A DNA stretch of 64,000 nucleotides from positions 215,129,493-215,193,492 of the forward strand of contig NC_073695.1 in assembly GCF_029784165.1 (NCBI RefSeq), in the 5' to 3' direction. The DNA is from Wyeomyia smithii. Taxonomy: Eukaryota > Arthropoda > Insecta > Diptera > Culicidae. Position numbers and translations under genes: made by a program. Under the pieces are notes generated by a model that made no database searches, was not told where the DNA came from, and saw only the letters and a program-made list of their open reading frames with translations. Shown here piece after piece: positions 32,994-45,538 of this stretch (position 1 is its first letter; each line of letters opens with the position of its first letter).

Positions 32994-34539
32994 ACAGGCA
33001 TGGCCGGCTGGTGGTGGGGAACTGAAGGTTGACTGGTGGCTACATCGGCACGTTCAGAAGCCACATTATGTGTGAATATAGATGCATTAAATTAAATGAT
33101 ATGCTGCAGGCTCTCCGATCGTCGGTGTCCAGCTGGTGAGTCTCGAATGCACTGATGATAAAAACCTAGCAACTTTTATTTATAATAAATTTTTTGAACA
33201 GTTTAGTATTACGAACATCTAAATCCGTTTATTTAGTAGATGTGATATTTTGTAACATAAAGAATCGTGAAAAACCTTATTATTGCTATCAGTGTCAATG
33301 AAATGCAAATTGTCAGACGATCTGAGGTAGCAAAGTGATTGGAAATCAATAAGAGTTGAGTTACTGCTAAGTGCACTAGGCTGAGCTTTAATAACTCGGT
33401 CGTTAGTGAGAGAAATCCAGGTCAATAAAATATGCTCTTAAGCAGACTTAAAGATAAAGTAGGATGATACAAATACGCTTAGGTGATTATAGAACTTACC
33501 CTGTGACACATGGAGAACATTGTTGAATTGTGGGAAGGCTACAGAAAAAGTTTCAAAAAAGTCTTGTTTCGAGTTTCTGTCAACCCGCTGTTGAACCGAT
33601 GTTTCCGCCACGACTAATGTTCCCTCGGGACTTCAACTCAAAATGTAAGCATGAAAAAAGGAACGTGAAACGCAGCCAGTCCCACGAAAGTGCAAAAAAA
33701 AATAAAATAAAAATGAAACAACTCACCGCCCCAGAAGCTATACAGCGAGCGATTCGAGTGAAGAAATTTATTATACCTTAAAAGGAATCACAGACAGTTG
33801 GCGGCAGCGATGCGGTGCGGTAGCAACGTGGCCCATCGCGGCGCGTTTCGAGCTGCAGGCAGAGAGACCACAAACGATGCGAATCCTTATCGACATCGCA
33901 CATCAATTTAGCCAAATGTGTGAATAAATGTTTTATTGTATTAGCTCGGGGAGCGAAACTTGCTTACGAGGTCCCTGACATAATGTCACACGATGTCGAA
34001 CATCGACTATTTCTTTGCGGTGTAGACTTTTTTTGTGTCGCTTCCGCCGGCCGGTGGGGTCCTTTTTCCAGCCACAGCTTTCGAACGATTTACGGCACCT
34101 CATTTGAATATTCACGTGCAAATGCTGGAGAAAACGAGCACACGTACGTACATACACACAAACAGGCAGACAGCTGGCAGAGTGGATTTTTGCGTCTTCC
34201 GATTGCTACGTGTAACTGGGAAGCTGTCAATACTCACTCTTTATCTTTGAAGAGTTGAAGAGTGCTAGAATGATGGATATTTCAATAAGAAAACTTAGTG
34301 TTCACTGCTAGTGAGTGATTGTGGCCTCCGACGATGGGAGCGTGAAAATTGTTATAGAGTAACGAGATTGAACTAACGATTTTGAGATTTCGGCTACTGA
34401 TAGGAATATTTTTGAAATTTGTAAGATACGGAGTCAAGTTGGAGAAATTATATTTTGCTTCAAAGCCAATGTGAAGAACTAATGTTTAGAACAAATATTC
34501 AAGCACAACATTCCGATGACATTTCTTCGATCCGAAATA
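32994..34539. other. No gene recognised
   Basis: Mixed unique sequence. 33930-34250 is GC-richer with overlapping short frames on both strands and no domain I can name. Confidence 0.3.
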
Positions 34540-36834
34540 TCGGAATATATATAGTTTGCTTGTCTTTCAGTCACGCGCACGACAAACGAAAATTACTCAA
34601 ATTGCCTTTTTCCCAAGCAAACTCTGAAGCTGAGGTACGCTAAAGTTTGTTATTTTTTGTGGATAGCAACGCAAACACTCCTGTTCTGACTACAAGTTAC
34701 CTTTGCTTTTAGTCCTCCACTCACCTTCTCTCGCCTGGTATGAAGCCAGTCGTAAGGAAATCAAAGCTAACTGCGTCCTAACTAATATTCGGCACACGTG
34801 TTAAATTAGCACATGGCTATAGGTCCTGATGCAGGTGCATCGGCCAAAACCGCCAAAAACGTAATAAAGGGCGGAAGGCAGTTTTAAGATGTAAGATAGA
34901 CATAGTATCAAAGATATCAAGCATGTAAATGAAATTTAAAGTTAGCCAAACCACTGTCAGTTGGTTAAAAGGTTACTTTATAGTTACATATCCAATAAGT
35001 TCTGTAATGTCATGACATTACCATCAAAATTAGGTTGTCAGGTGACGGAATAAGGCAGTACCTGTTGTAGTTCATTGAGGATAGACTATGATAAAGTCAA
35101 GAAAATAAAGTCAAGAAAATAAACCTTTTTGCTCGAGAAAATAAGCAGTTTGTTTTTTTTTTAAAGTGTGTAGCAATTTTTATATGCATTGAAATATGCA
35201 ATGTAATTTTTCAATAGTCCAGTAATTCGATAGCAAAAAGTTGTTTGTTTATTAAAAATATCTATTACGACCGAAGACGTTAATAACGAACATTTATAAA
35301 AAATTGAAGAAACCCGGCTGTAACTCGCCAAAGCCATTTTATGCAAAACATCATATCGAGTTTCAAGTTTAGCTTATGGCGCGTGACAAGCCGCACTTGA
35401 AATCTATCCAACTTTCTCTTTATTACTCAAAGCTCTAACAAAATTTACCAAAATGTTCTCAAGAAATTGTACTCAAAGATAAAGCAATTTAATTTTTTTA
35501 CGATATTTTTAAAAATAGAAAAGACATTTAACCTACACAAGACATGCTACCCATTGTACCTCAAATTAATTCTTTAAGTATACTACGACGTTCAAGATGT
35601 ACGGAGAAAGGGATACTTATTTTGCTGATACGTGAAAATTTTAGCTGTTTCAAAAAAACTTAGAGTATAAGATAAACCCATTTCCGACGAGTGACATTCA
35701 AACTTTGATTCAAGTTCAACAATTATACTTGAAAATTTTCACGATGAAATTATTCAGTAAGGTACAGATTGCTCTTTAATTTGCAATACAGTTTGTGTTA
35801 ATTATGTTTATAGTTGATGAGTAATGTGAGTTTGAAGTTCATTTTTTGAGGTAAAAACTGATTTCTCTGCGCCGGGATCGGGTTAAGCTATTGGCCATTA
35901 TTTCTAAACATTATGTAAAATCTGATCAACAGTTTTGATATTTTGATATATGGACATAAAAGTTTCAAAATTTTAAAAATTAAACATAGGTTTATCTACT
36001 ATCCCGAAAATGCGCTACAGTAAGCCAACTATTTTATTTTTTATCAAATAATATTTGTTTGCTTATGAAGAAGAAGACGAAAACAAAGAGATAGGCAAAG
36101 GTGGTGGTGATGGGATGAGGATTGTTATGTTGTTACGTAACACTATAAAAGGTTTCTGTGATAGAACGCAGATGACAGATGTTTCATGCGCGTCATTTAT
36201 CATGTGTGAAGTTATATCGGAGTATTAGAGAGGGATTTGAACTACCCATCAATGATTAAAAGAGGGCAGTACTTTGTTAATAACAAATTGCAGAGACAAA
36301 CTTTTACATGTGTGAATATTTTCTTGAGCAATCCAGTATTTTTTCATGAGCAATGGTTTTGTAAATTGTTTTTTTTTTCAATCACATTCATTTTTAGTTA
36401 TTTTGTTAGTTTAGTTTGAATGTAACATATGTAACATCAAAAAATTGAGAAAATGAACCATATTCAAGTTATGAAATTTAAAAAAAACTAAATCGTTAGT
36501 AAACAATTTTTCGAAAATAATCAAATAATGGAGAAAAAGTCTTTAGATATTGGTGAAAACAGCTGTGCTGTGGATCCGTATAAGAAGCGAGATGCAGATT
36601 CGTTTTAGAGTAAGCAATCAATCCACGATAAACCGAACGAAGGATTTATCGCAGTTTAGATAATTAATTAAGTTTTAAACCAGCGCTGGCCATCTGCATC
36701 GAATTGTCGATAGTGTCATAGTTACATCTTGAACTTCAACTCGAAATTTCATAAAAAATCCATTTTAGATTAAATACCAACTTTTAATAGTTCAAAACGC
36801 GTTTGAAAGTGGCTAGCCACTACGGGCCAACTAG
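34540..36834 (+). mobile_element. Non-autonomous Helitron, unit A
   Basis: Starts TCGGAATATATATAG after an A (34539) and ends CTAG (36831-36834). The 14-bp perfect palindrome AGTGGCTAGCCACT (36808-36821) lies 9 nt before CTAG, as the 3' hairpin of Helitrons does. There is no Rep/helicase coding. It aligns with unit B from end to end but has about 440 bp extra at 35178-35617 and about 45 bp extra near 36545. Its last base abuts the first base of unit B. Confidence 0.85.
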
Positions 36835-38645
36835 TCGGAATTTATGTAGTTTGCTTGTCTTTCAGTCACGCGCACGACAAACGGAAGTTACTCAAATTGT
36901 CTTTTTCCCAAGCAAACTCTGAAGCTGAGGTACACTAAAGTTTGTTATTTTTTCGCGTGTAGCAACGCAAACACTTCTGTTCTGACTACAAGTTACCTTT
37001 GATTTTAGTCCTCCACTCACCTCCTCTCGGCTGGTATGAAACAAGTCGTGAGAAAATCAAAGCTAACTGCGTTTTTACTTTTATTCGGCACACGTGTTGA
37101 ATCAGCACATGGCTAAGGGTTCTGATGCAGGTGCATCGGCAAAATCCGCCAAACACGTAATAAAGGACGGAAGTCAATTTTAGGATGTAAGAAAGACATA
37201 ATATCAAAGATATCAAGCATGTAAATGAAATTTAAAGTTAGCCAAACCACTGTCAGTTGGTTAGAACGTTACTTTATAGTTACATGTCCAATAAGTTCTG
37301 TAATGTCATGGCATTGCCATCAAAATTAGATTGTCAAGTAATGGAATAAGGCAGTACCCGTGGTAATTCATTGATGATAGACTATGGAAAAGTCAAGAAC
37401 ATGATGGGGATTATAAACCTTTTTATTCGAGAAAATAAGCAGTTTAGTTTTTAATTCAAGTGTGTAGCAAATTTTTTTGCTGATACGTGAAAATTTTAGC
37501 TGATTCAAAAAAAGCTACAGTATAAAATAAATCCATTCCCGACGGGTGACATTCAAACTTTGATTCAAGCTCAACAACTATACTTGAAATTATTTACGAT
37601 AAAACTATTCATGGTTAGAAACAGATTGATCTTTTATATGCAATACAGTTTGTGTCAATTGTGTATATAGTTGATGAGTAATAAGAGTTTGAAGTTCATT
37701 TCTTGAGGTAAAAACTGATTTCTCTCCGCCGGGATCGGGTTAAGCTATTGGTCATTATTTTTAAACATTATGTAAAATCTGATCAACTGTTTTGTAAGAG
37801 ATATTTCGGAATATCAACATAAAATTTTTAAAGTTTTTAAAATTAAACATAGATTTATCTACTATCCTGCAAATGCACTACAGTAAAGCCAACTTTTTTA
37901 TTTGTCAAATAATATTTGCTCGTTTATGTAGAAGAAGACGAAAACAAAGCAGTTGAAAAAGGTGGTGGTGATAGGATGAGGTTTGATATGTTGTAACGCA
38001 ACACTAGAAAAGGTTTCTGTGATGGAGCGCAGATGACAGATGTTTCATGCGCTTCATTCATCATGTGCGATGTTATATCGGGGTATTGCAGAGTAATCTG
38101 AACTACCCATTAATGATTAAAAGAGGACAGTACTTAGTTATTCCAAGCTTTGCTATTGTTAATAACAAATTGCAGAGACACACTTTTGCATGTGTGAATA
38201 CTTTTTTGAGCAATCCAGTATTTTTTCATGAGCAATGGTTTTTCAAAATTGTTTTATTTTTCAATCACATGCATTTTTATTTATTTGGTAAGTTAAGTTT
38301 AAATATAACATATGTAACATCAAACAATTGAGATTATTACCTATTATTCAAGTTATGAAATTTAAAAAAAATATTAAATCGTTAGAAAACAATTTTTCAG
38401 ATTCGTTTTCGAGTAAGCAATCAATCCACGCGTTTTCATGATCTACTGAACGAAAAATTTATCGCAGTTTAGATAATTAATTAGGTTTTAACCAGCACTC
38501 GCCATCTTCATCGAATTATCGATAGTGTCATGCTTACATATCGCACTTAAACTCGATATTTCAAAAAAAACAACTATCATTTAAATATCTACTTTTAATA
38601 GTCCAAAATGCATTTGAAAGTGGCTAGCCACTACGGGCCAACTAG
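36835..38645 (+). mobile_element. Non-autonomous Helitron, unit B
   Basis: Starts TCGGAATTTATGTAG directly at the CTAG of unit A. It ends with the same palindrome (38619-38632), 9 nt, then CTAG (38642-38645) followed by T. Identity with unit A is roughly 90 percent by eye. Neither an A nor any other base separates the two units, so the pair occupies one A|T target site. Confidence 0.85.
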
Positions 38646-39235
38646 TTTATTGGATGTTTAATGACCGCATAAGAGTGTACCAGCACTAGATTTTTTTCTG
38701 CCACATACTCGGATAAGCTAGGCTGTGTCACTATTATTCATTTCTGCTCAATAAATTGTAACGTTCCAGAAAATTTTGTAATATAATATTGAAATTATTG
38801 TTGAAATGACCCAAACGTTGCTCATGAGCAACTTAGCATTTTCATTTTGTGTATATGTCATAGCTAATTAGAGAAAATTTTGAAAAAATTGATTTAAAAT
38901 ATCCATACCTCGTAGAATCGAAAAGGAATATTTCTACTAATAGTAATTGAACATTTTCACGCCTCACAAATAGAACATCCAGTTTAGGCGCATTTCTTCT
39001 TCCATTCGAAGTTCTGAGTAAGGTATTAACGTTTAATCACATGACTCACCGTTGACTGCACGTTGAGGATTTTACAGGTGCTTGCGCTAAATCAATTCTC
39101 GATGTTGTTATTCGGGTTACGACATTTTTTCAATTTTCGAAAAACTGACAGCGAAAAAATACAGTGTGAACGATGCGCTGTTAACAACTTCTACCTAAAT
39201 GATGTGGGACACCGTTTGAGTCTTAACTCTTCTTT
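38646..39235. other. No feature seen
   Basis: Unique AT-rich sequence between the Helitron pair and the RTE LINE. Confidence 0.4.
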
Positions 39236-42075
39236 AAATTACTTACTTTACTTTTATGGCGACAGATCTTTGAGATCCTATACCGAATCCAGAATATGTC
39301 TCCACAAAACTCGGTCATGAGCTGCTACTCTCCAGTCTCTCCTTACACCCGCTGCTCTGGCTTGCTCGTCGACAGCACACATCCAGCGCGTGCGAGGTCT
39401 GCCTCGAAGTCGTCAGCTTCTATTCGGTTCTCTGCCATATATTATCTTTGCCGGTCGCTCATCCGCCATCCGTGCTACGTGGCTTGACAATATCAGCGTG
39501 TTTGTTTACACCCCATTCTCTAGTTTGCCTCCGAGTATTAATCGCAGAACTCTACGCTCGAAGACCCCAAGCGCTCGTCGATCGGCCTCCTTCCACATCC
39601 ACGATTCATGTCCGTAGAGCGCCAACGGGAGGATCAGAGTCCTACTGAGCGCAAATTTCGTACGGATCTGTAGGCTACGGGACCAAAGCTGGACGCAATC
39701 CTTAATAAGCCCTATTCGCTGCCGCAATCCGCCTCGTGGTCACGAGAGTACTAAGACAAACAAATTCGTCGACCACTTCGAAAGTATCCCCATCCATCTC
39801 CACCGCAGCACCAGCACCCGCAGAACTACCACGCTCTCTGCCAGCCAACATGTACTTCGTTTTACGTACGATGCTGGCCTAACAAGCCAGTCGTCGTAGA
39901 TTCGAGTGTCGGCTCGGGAGAAACCGCTAGTGTCAGTAGGATCGTAGCGCTAGCCCCGCAATTGTCCTGTACACCTAACAGTTGGCTGCGAAGTTTGTGG
40001 ATAAATAAACAGAAGCTCGAGTTCCGAATCAGAATGTAGCTCCAAGGCTTTGCTTTACTTATGGTGCGTCCAATTCTCGCAGCTTCCCTTCTGAGAGTCG
40101 TAAAGGCCTCATCAACAGCTCTACGGTATAGTTGTAGGACTTCGTGATGATAGTGCCGCTTCTCTGCACAACTGCCCTTCTTATTGCACCTTCTAAAGCT
40201 ATGTTGAACAGCAAGTTCGAGAGCCCGTCATCTTGCTTCAAACCATCTAATGTCACAAACGCGTTCGAAAATTCACGCCACTCTGTGTTGTAGATCGCTC
40301 CACACGAAAACCGCATTGATATTCTCCAACAAAGGCTTCTTGCAACGGTCTCAGTCGCTGGAACAGGATACGGAAGAGAATTTTGTAAGCGGAATTGAGG
40401 AGGGTTACGCCTCGATAATTACTACAGTCGAGTCTATGTCCCTTTTTGTAGATAGGGCATATAAGTCCTTCCAACCAGTCCGTAGGTAGTTGTTCCTCAG
40501 ACCACACCCTTAGGATAATCTGCTGAATTACACTACACAGCCGCTCGCTCCAGACTTTGAAAAGTTGGGCCTGTAAACCGTCCTTCCCAGCGGCCTTGTG
40601 GTTCTTTAGCTCTTTTTTTAGCATTCTTCACCTCGTCCAATGTTGGTGGGTCCACAGCTTGTCCGTCCTCCCCAATTTCTATCCTGTTCCCCTCGACGAC
40701 TCTCCTATCTTCCTCTCCGTTGAACATCACTTCAAAATGTTGCTTCTAATGCCTGGCCACCTGCGATTTATCGGTAATCAGGTTCCTCACCCTGTCGTCA
40801 CACATGTCAGGTACTGGCACGGTCCGGTTCCAGATTCCGTTGATAGTAGTACTATAGAAGCTCCTCGCGTCGTGCCTGGTGAGGCAATTCTCCGCCTCCG
40901 CGAGGATGCGATCGTAGTGCACACGTTTTTTACGGCGGTGAAGCCTCTTTTCGGCAGCTCTTGCCTCCTGGTATTTCTCCCGCTCTCCCGTTTGGCCCTC
41001 TGAAAGTGCCGGCTGTCGATCAGCATTTGGTCGATCTGGGAGCAGGCCTCTCCATTGGGGTGTCTCCAGGTGTGCTTCCGAATGTTCAGACGTGCAAAAT
41101 GGGTACTACAGATGACCATTGCCCTGTCCGCGGCGAAGTTCACTAACCTCAAGCCGTTGTCGTTGGTGGTAGAGTGAAGGCTTTCCCTACCAATAGCGGG
41201 ACGAAAGAACTCCTCTCTTCCGACTTGTGCGTTCGTATCTCCGATGACGATCTTTAAATTGTGTTGTGGGCACTTTCCATGCTTTTTTTAAGGAGCTCAT
41301 AGAACTCCTCCTTTACGTCATCGGTTTTGTCGTTTGTCGGCGTGTACACGTTGATACGTCTATGATTGAAGAATCTGCCCTTGATCCTCAATACGCATAG
41401 ACTGTTATTAATAAGCCTTCACCTGATGACACGCTCCATCTGGTTTCCTAGTAGCACGAAACCGACGCCCCCTTTCGCTCTATCGCCGCCACTGTAGTAA
41501 ATGTGGTACTTGAAAGAAGTGCCCGCGGTCGGATCAACTGTCGGATTTCACGTTCTCCGGTTTTAGGCCAACGCACCTCTTGTATGGCTGCTACCTCCAC
41601 TTTTGCCTTCCATAGCTTTCTGGCCGAGAAACCCGCGCGTGCCGGTTGGAGCCAAACATTCCAATCGCCAAGTTTCCAATCGTTGTCCTTTTTCGTTTGT
41701 CTAGGTCCATACCGATTGTTCCGATTCGTATCATTCTCTGGATTGTTCGTAGTATGTTTATATCTACATGTTGCCTTAATAAAGCTGCGATGCCTAGGGC
41801 TGCCGTCTTGCGTGTAGCTGACGAGATACCGCATTTCATAGTTTAGCCGTCCACTCCGGATCAGTCGCTGTTTGAGCCGCCCCTAATCTGGGGAACAGAC
41901 ACTCAGGTAAGCTGCTCTCCAAGGAAAACAGCTCTCCCTTCCCTGTTAGCAAACGACCAAGTTCCCACCGGTTCACCAATCTTCCCTTGGTTGCTCGTAT
42001 CCCAGTCGGTACCACGTGGGTGTACTGCTGGTACGCATTGTCCAGCCGTTTACCAACAACTCTTCTTGAAATATA
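39236..42075 (-). mobile_element. RTE-type LINE, catalytic box deleted
   Basis: Read on the minus strand: an apurinic-type endonuclease (GDWNV and IQEVRWP near 41600-41700; THFARLNIRKHTW and CSQIDQMLID near 41050), RT fingers (KNHKAAGKDGL, YRGVTLLNSAYKI, QCGFRVERST at 40253-40624), then GLSNLLFNIALEGAIRRA (40200). The expected FADD segment is missing: ITKSYNY joins directly to RRAVDEAF in another phase. The tail has the RTE C-terminus (RLRGRPRTRWM, RAAGVRRDWRVAAHDRV) with one or more stops. G+C is higher than the surroundings. Multiple frameshifts show an inactive copy; it resembles mosquito RTE elements such as JAM1 in style. Confidence 0.85.
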
Positions 42076-43218
<1,143 letters not shown>

Positions 43219-43224
43219 AAAAAT

Positions 43225-45455
43225 TATTAAACCTACTTGTTAAGGAAAAAAAAGGAATAAAACAAAACTTAAAACGCCCCCTTCTTTACAACTTTTATGT
43301 AAATGACATCGACGAATGTCTGGCAAATTCATGCACGATAAGACAACTTGCAGGCGACAGTGTAATCTCTGTTACAGGAGCCAAAGCTGCCGATTTGCAA
43401 GGACCATTGCAAGATACCTTGGACAATTTGTCTGCTTGGGCTTTACAGCTGGGTATCGAATTATCTCCGGAGAAGACTGAGATACTTGAGAGTAGTTTTT
43501 TCTAGAAGCATGAACCTGCTCAACTTCAAACACAATTAATGGGTAAAACGATTTCTCAGGTTTTGGTACACAAAAAATATCTTGGTGTCTGGTTCGACTC
43601 TAAAGGCACCTGGGGTTGTCACGTGAGGTATCTGATGAAAAAATGTCAACAAAGAGTATATTTCTTCGTACAATAACCGGACAATGGTGGGGAGCCCATC
43701 CAGGAGACCTTATAAGGCTTTACCAAACAACGATATTGTCTGTCATTGAGTACGGGTGTTTCTGCTTCCGCTCCGCAGCAAACACCCATTTGATCAAACT
43801 GGAGCGAATACAAAATCGTTGTTTGCGTATCGCCTTGGGTTGCATGCAGTCGACCCATACGATGAGTTTGGAGGTCTTTGCTGGAGTACTACCATTGAAA
43901 AACCGCTTCAGGAGCCTGTCTTCTCGTATTCTAATCAAATGTGAGGTCTTGAACCGTCCCGTGATTGAAAATTTTGAAAGGTTAATCGAACTTAATTCTC
44001 AAACCCGTTTTATGACATTGTATTTCAATCACATGTCCCAAAATATTAACCCTTCTCCGAATATTCCAAATCGTGTGAACTTATTAAATACTTCTGATTC
44101 TACTGTGTTCTTCGATACATCCATGATAGAAGAAATTCGTGGAATCCCGGATCATTTACGCGTGCAGCAGATCCAATTTTTCCAATAAATATCGAAACAT
44201 CAATTGCGACAATATGTTCTACACTGACGGATCACTTCTTGATGGGTCCACTGGCTTCGGTATTTTCAATAACAATTTAACCGTCTCCCATAAGCTTGAT
44301 AATCTTGCTTCTGTTTACGTCGCAGAATTGGCTGCAATTCAGTACACCCTAGGGATTATCGAAAAAATGCCCACGGACCATTATTTCATCTTTACGGACA
44401 GTCTCAGTTCCATTGAGGCTCTCCGATCGCTGAAAGATGTCAATCACTCTCCGTATTTCCTGGGGAAAATACGGGAACATCTGAGTGCTTTATCCGAAAA
44501 ATCGTATCAGATTACTTTAGCGTGGGTCCCTTCTCACTGCTCGATACCGGCAATGAGAAAGCGGACTCTTTGGCTAAGGTGGACGCAACAAACGGTGGAA
44601 TTTATGAAAGACCAATTGCCTTTAATGAATTTCTCGCATTTGTACGTCAGAATACGATCATCGGTTGGCAAAATGCTCGGACCAGAGGGGAACTGGGAAG
44701 GTGGTTACATTCCATAATCCCCAAGGTGTCGACGAACCCGTGGTTCAAGGGGTTGGATGTAGGTCGGGATTTCATTTGCGTGATGTCCCGGCTTATGTCC
44801 AATTACTATAGATTTCACGCGCATCTCCGTCGTGTTGGGCTCGGGGAGAGTGGTGTCTGTGCCTGTGGTGAAGGTTATCACGACATAGAGCACGTTGTTT
44901 GGTCATGCCCTGTACACCGTGACGCCAGGTCTAAATTAATAGCTTCCCTGCAGGCCGAAGGTAGGCAGCCGGCTGTTCCTGTTCGAGATGTCTTGGCGAG
45001 CCGTGACCTATCCTACATGTCCCTTATATACGTTTTCCTGAAATCTATCCACGCCCCAGTTTAGTCCTATCCCCTTCCGCCTATATCCAACCTAACGACA
45101 AGAACACGTTTAGACCTCGGATCCGGAAACAGCAATCAGACCCGCACGATACTCTCAAGGCCCGAGGGAGACAACCCAACATGCCAGTCCGTAATATATT
45201 GGCCCAGCAGCGGAACAAATTTAATATGCTGCTTACCTATGGCAATGAAAACCATCATACAGCAAACCAGTGCTCTTAATGCAAAATATTCTAGCTTTAA
45301 GTTAGTTTTAGTTTCAGCTCGTAGTCGGCAGCGAGGATAAAAAATTTGCTTTTAGTTATTAAGATACTTTAGAAAGTAAGCTACCAGATATAATTGGCGC
45401 CGTTAAACATTGAATTGTATTTGTGCCGTGTCAAATAAATCATAGATGAACAAAA
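43225..45455 (+). mobile_element. RNase H LINE (I/LOA-like), truncated copy 1
   Basis: Begins inside the RT palm (LLYNFYVNDIDECLA). The catalytic pair reads LAGDSV where LADD is expected, so the first Asp of the pair is Gly. Then come the thumb region (HPGDLIRLYQTTILSVIEYG), RNase H (FYTDGS, AELAAI, FTDSLSS, WVPSHCS) and a CACGEGYHDIEHVVWSC zinc-knuckle-like motif. Frameshifts occur near 43500-43620, 44180 and 44550 (a lost base before NEKAD). The 3' region runs to a poly(A) tract at ~45450. Copy 2 at 61985-64000 is its close relative in the opposite strand. Confidence 0.92.
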
Positions 45456-45505
45456 AAAAAACTTAAAATAAACTTAAAACTATCTTACTGACTATAAAGT
45501 GAGCT

Positions 45506-45534
45506 AATCGTTGCAATTGAGGATTGCAACGATT
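45506..45534 (-). promoter_or_regulatory. 12-bp hairpin in the Jockey 3' region
   Basis: AATCGTTGCAAT, loop TGAGG, ATTGCAACGATT: a perfect 12-bp stem beginning five bases after the ORF2 stop. LINE 3' stem-loops can serve as the RT recognition site. That role is inferred here. Confidence 0.5.
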
Positions 45535-45538
45535 TTCA

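Noticed and set aside
36237..38331. Similar short frames in the two Helitron units
   Set aside because: Open in both only because the units are copies. They differ in length and start and match no Rep or helicase.
40557..41003. Plus-strand 148-codon frame
   Set aside because: Antisense shadow of the RTE endonuclease/RT region.
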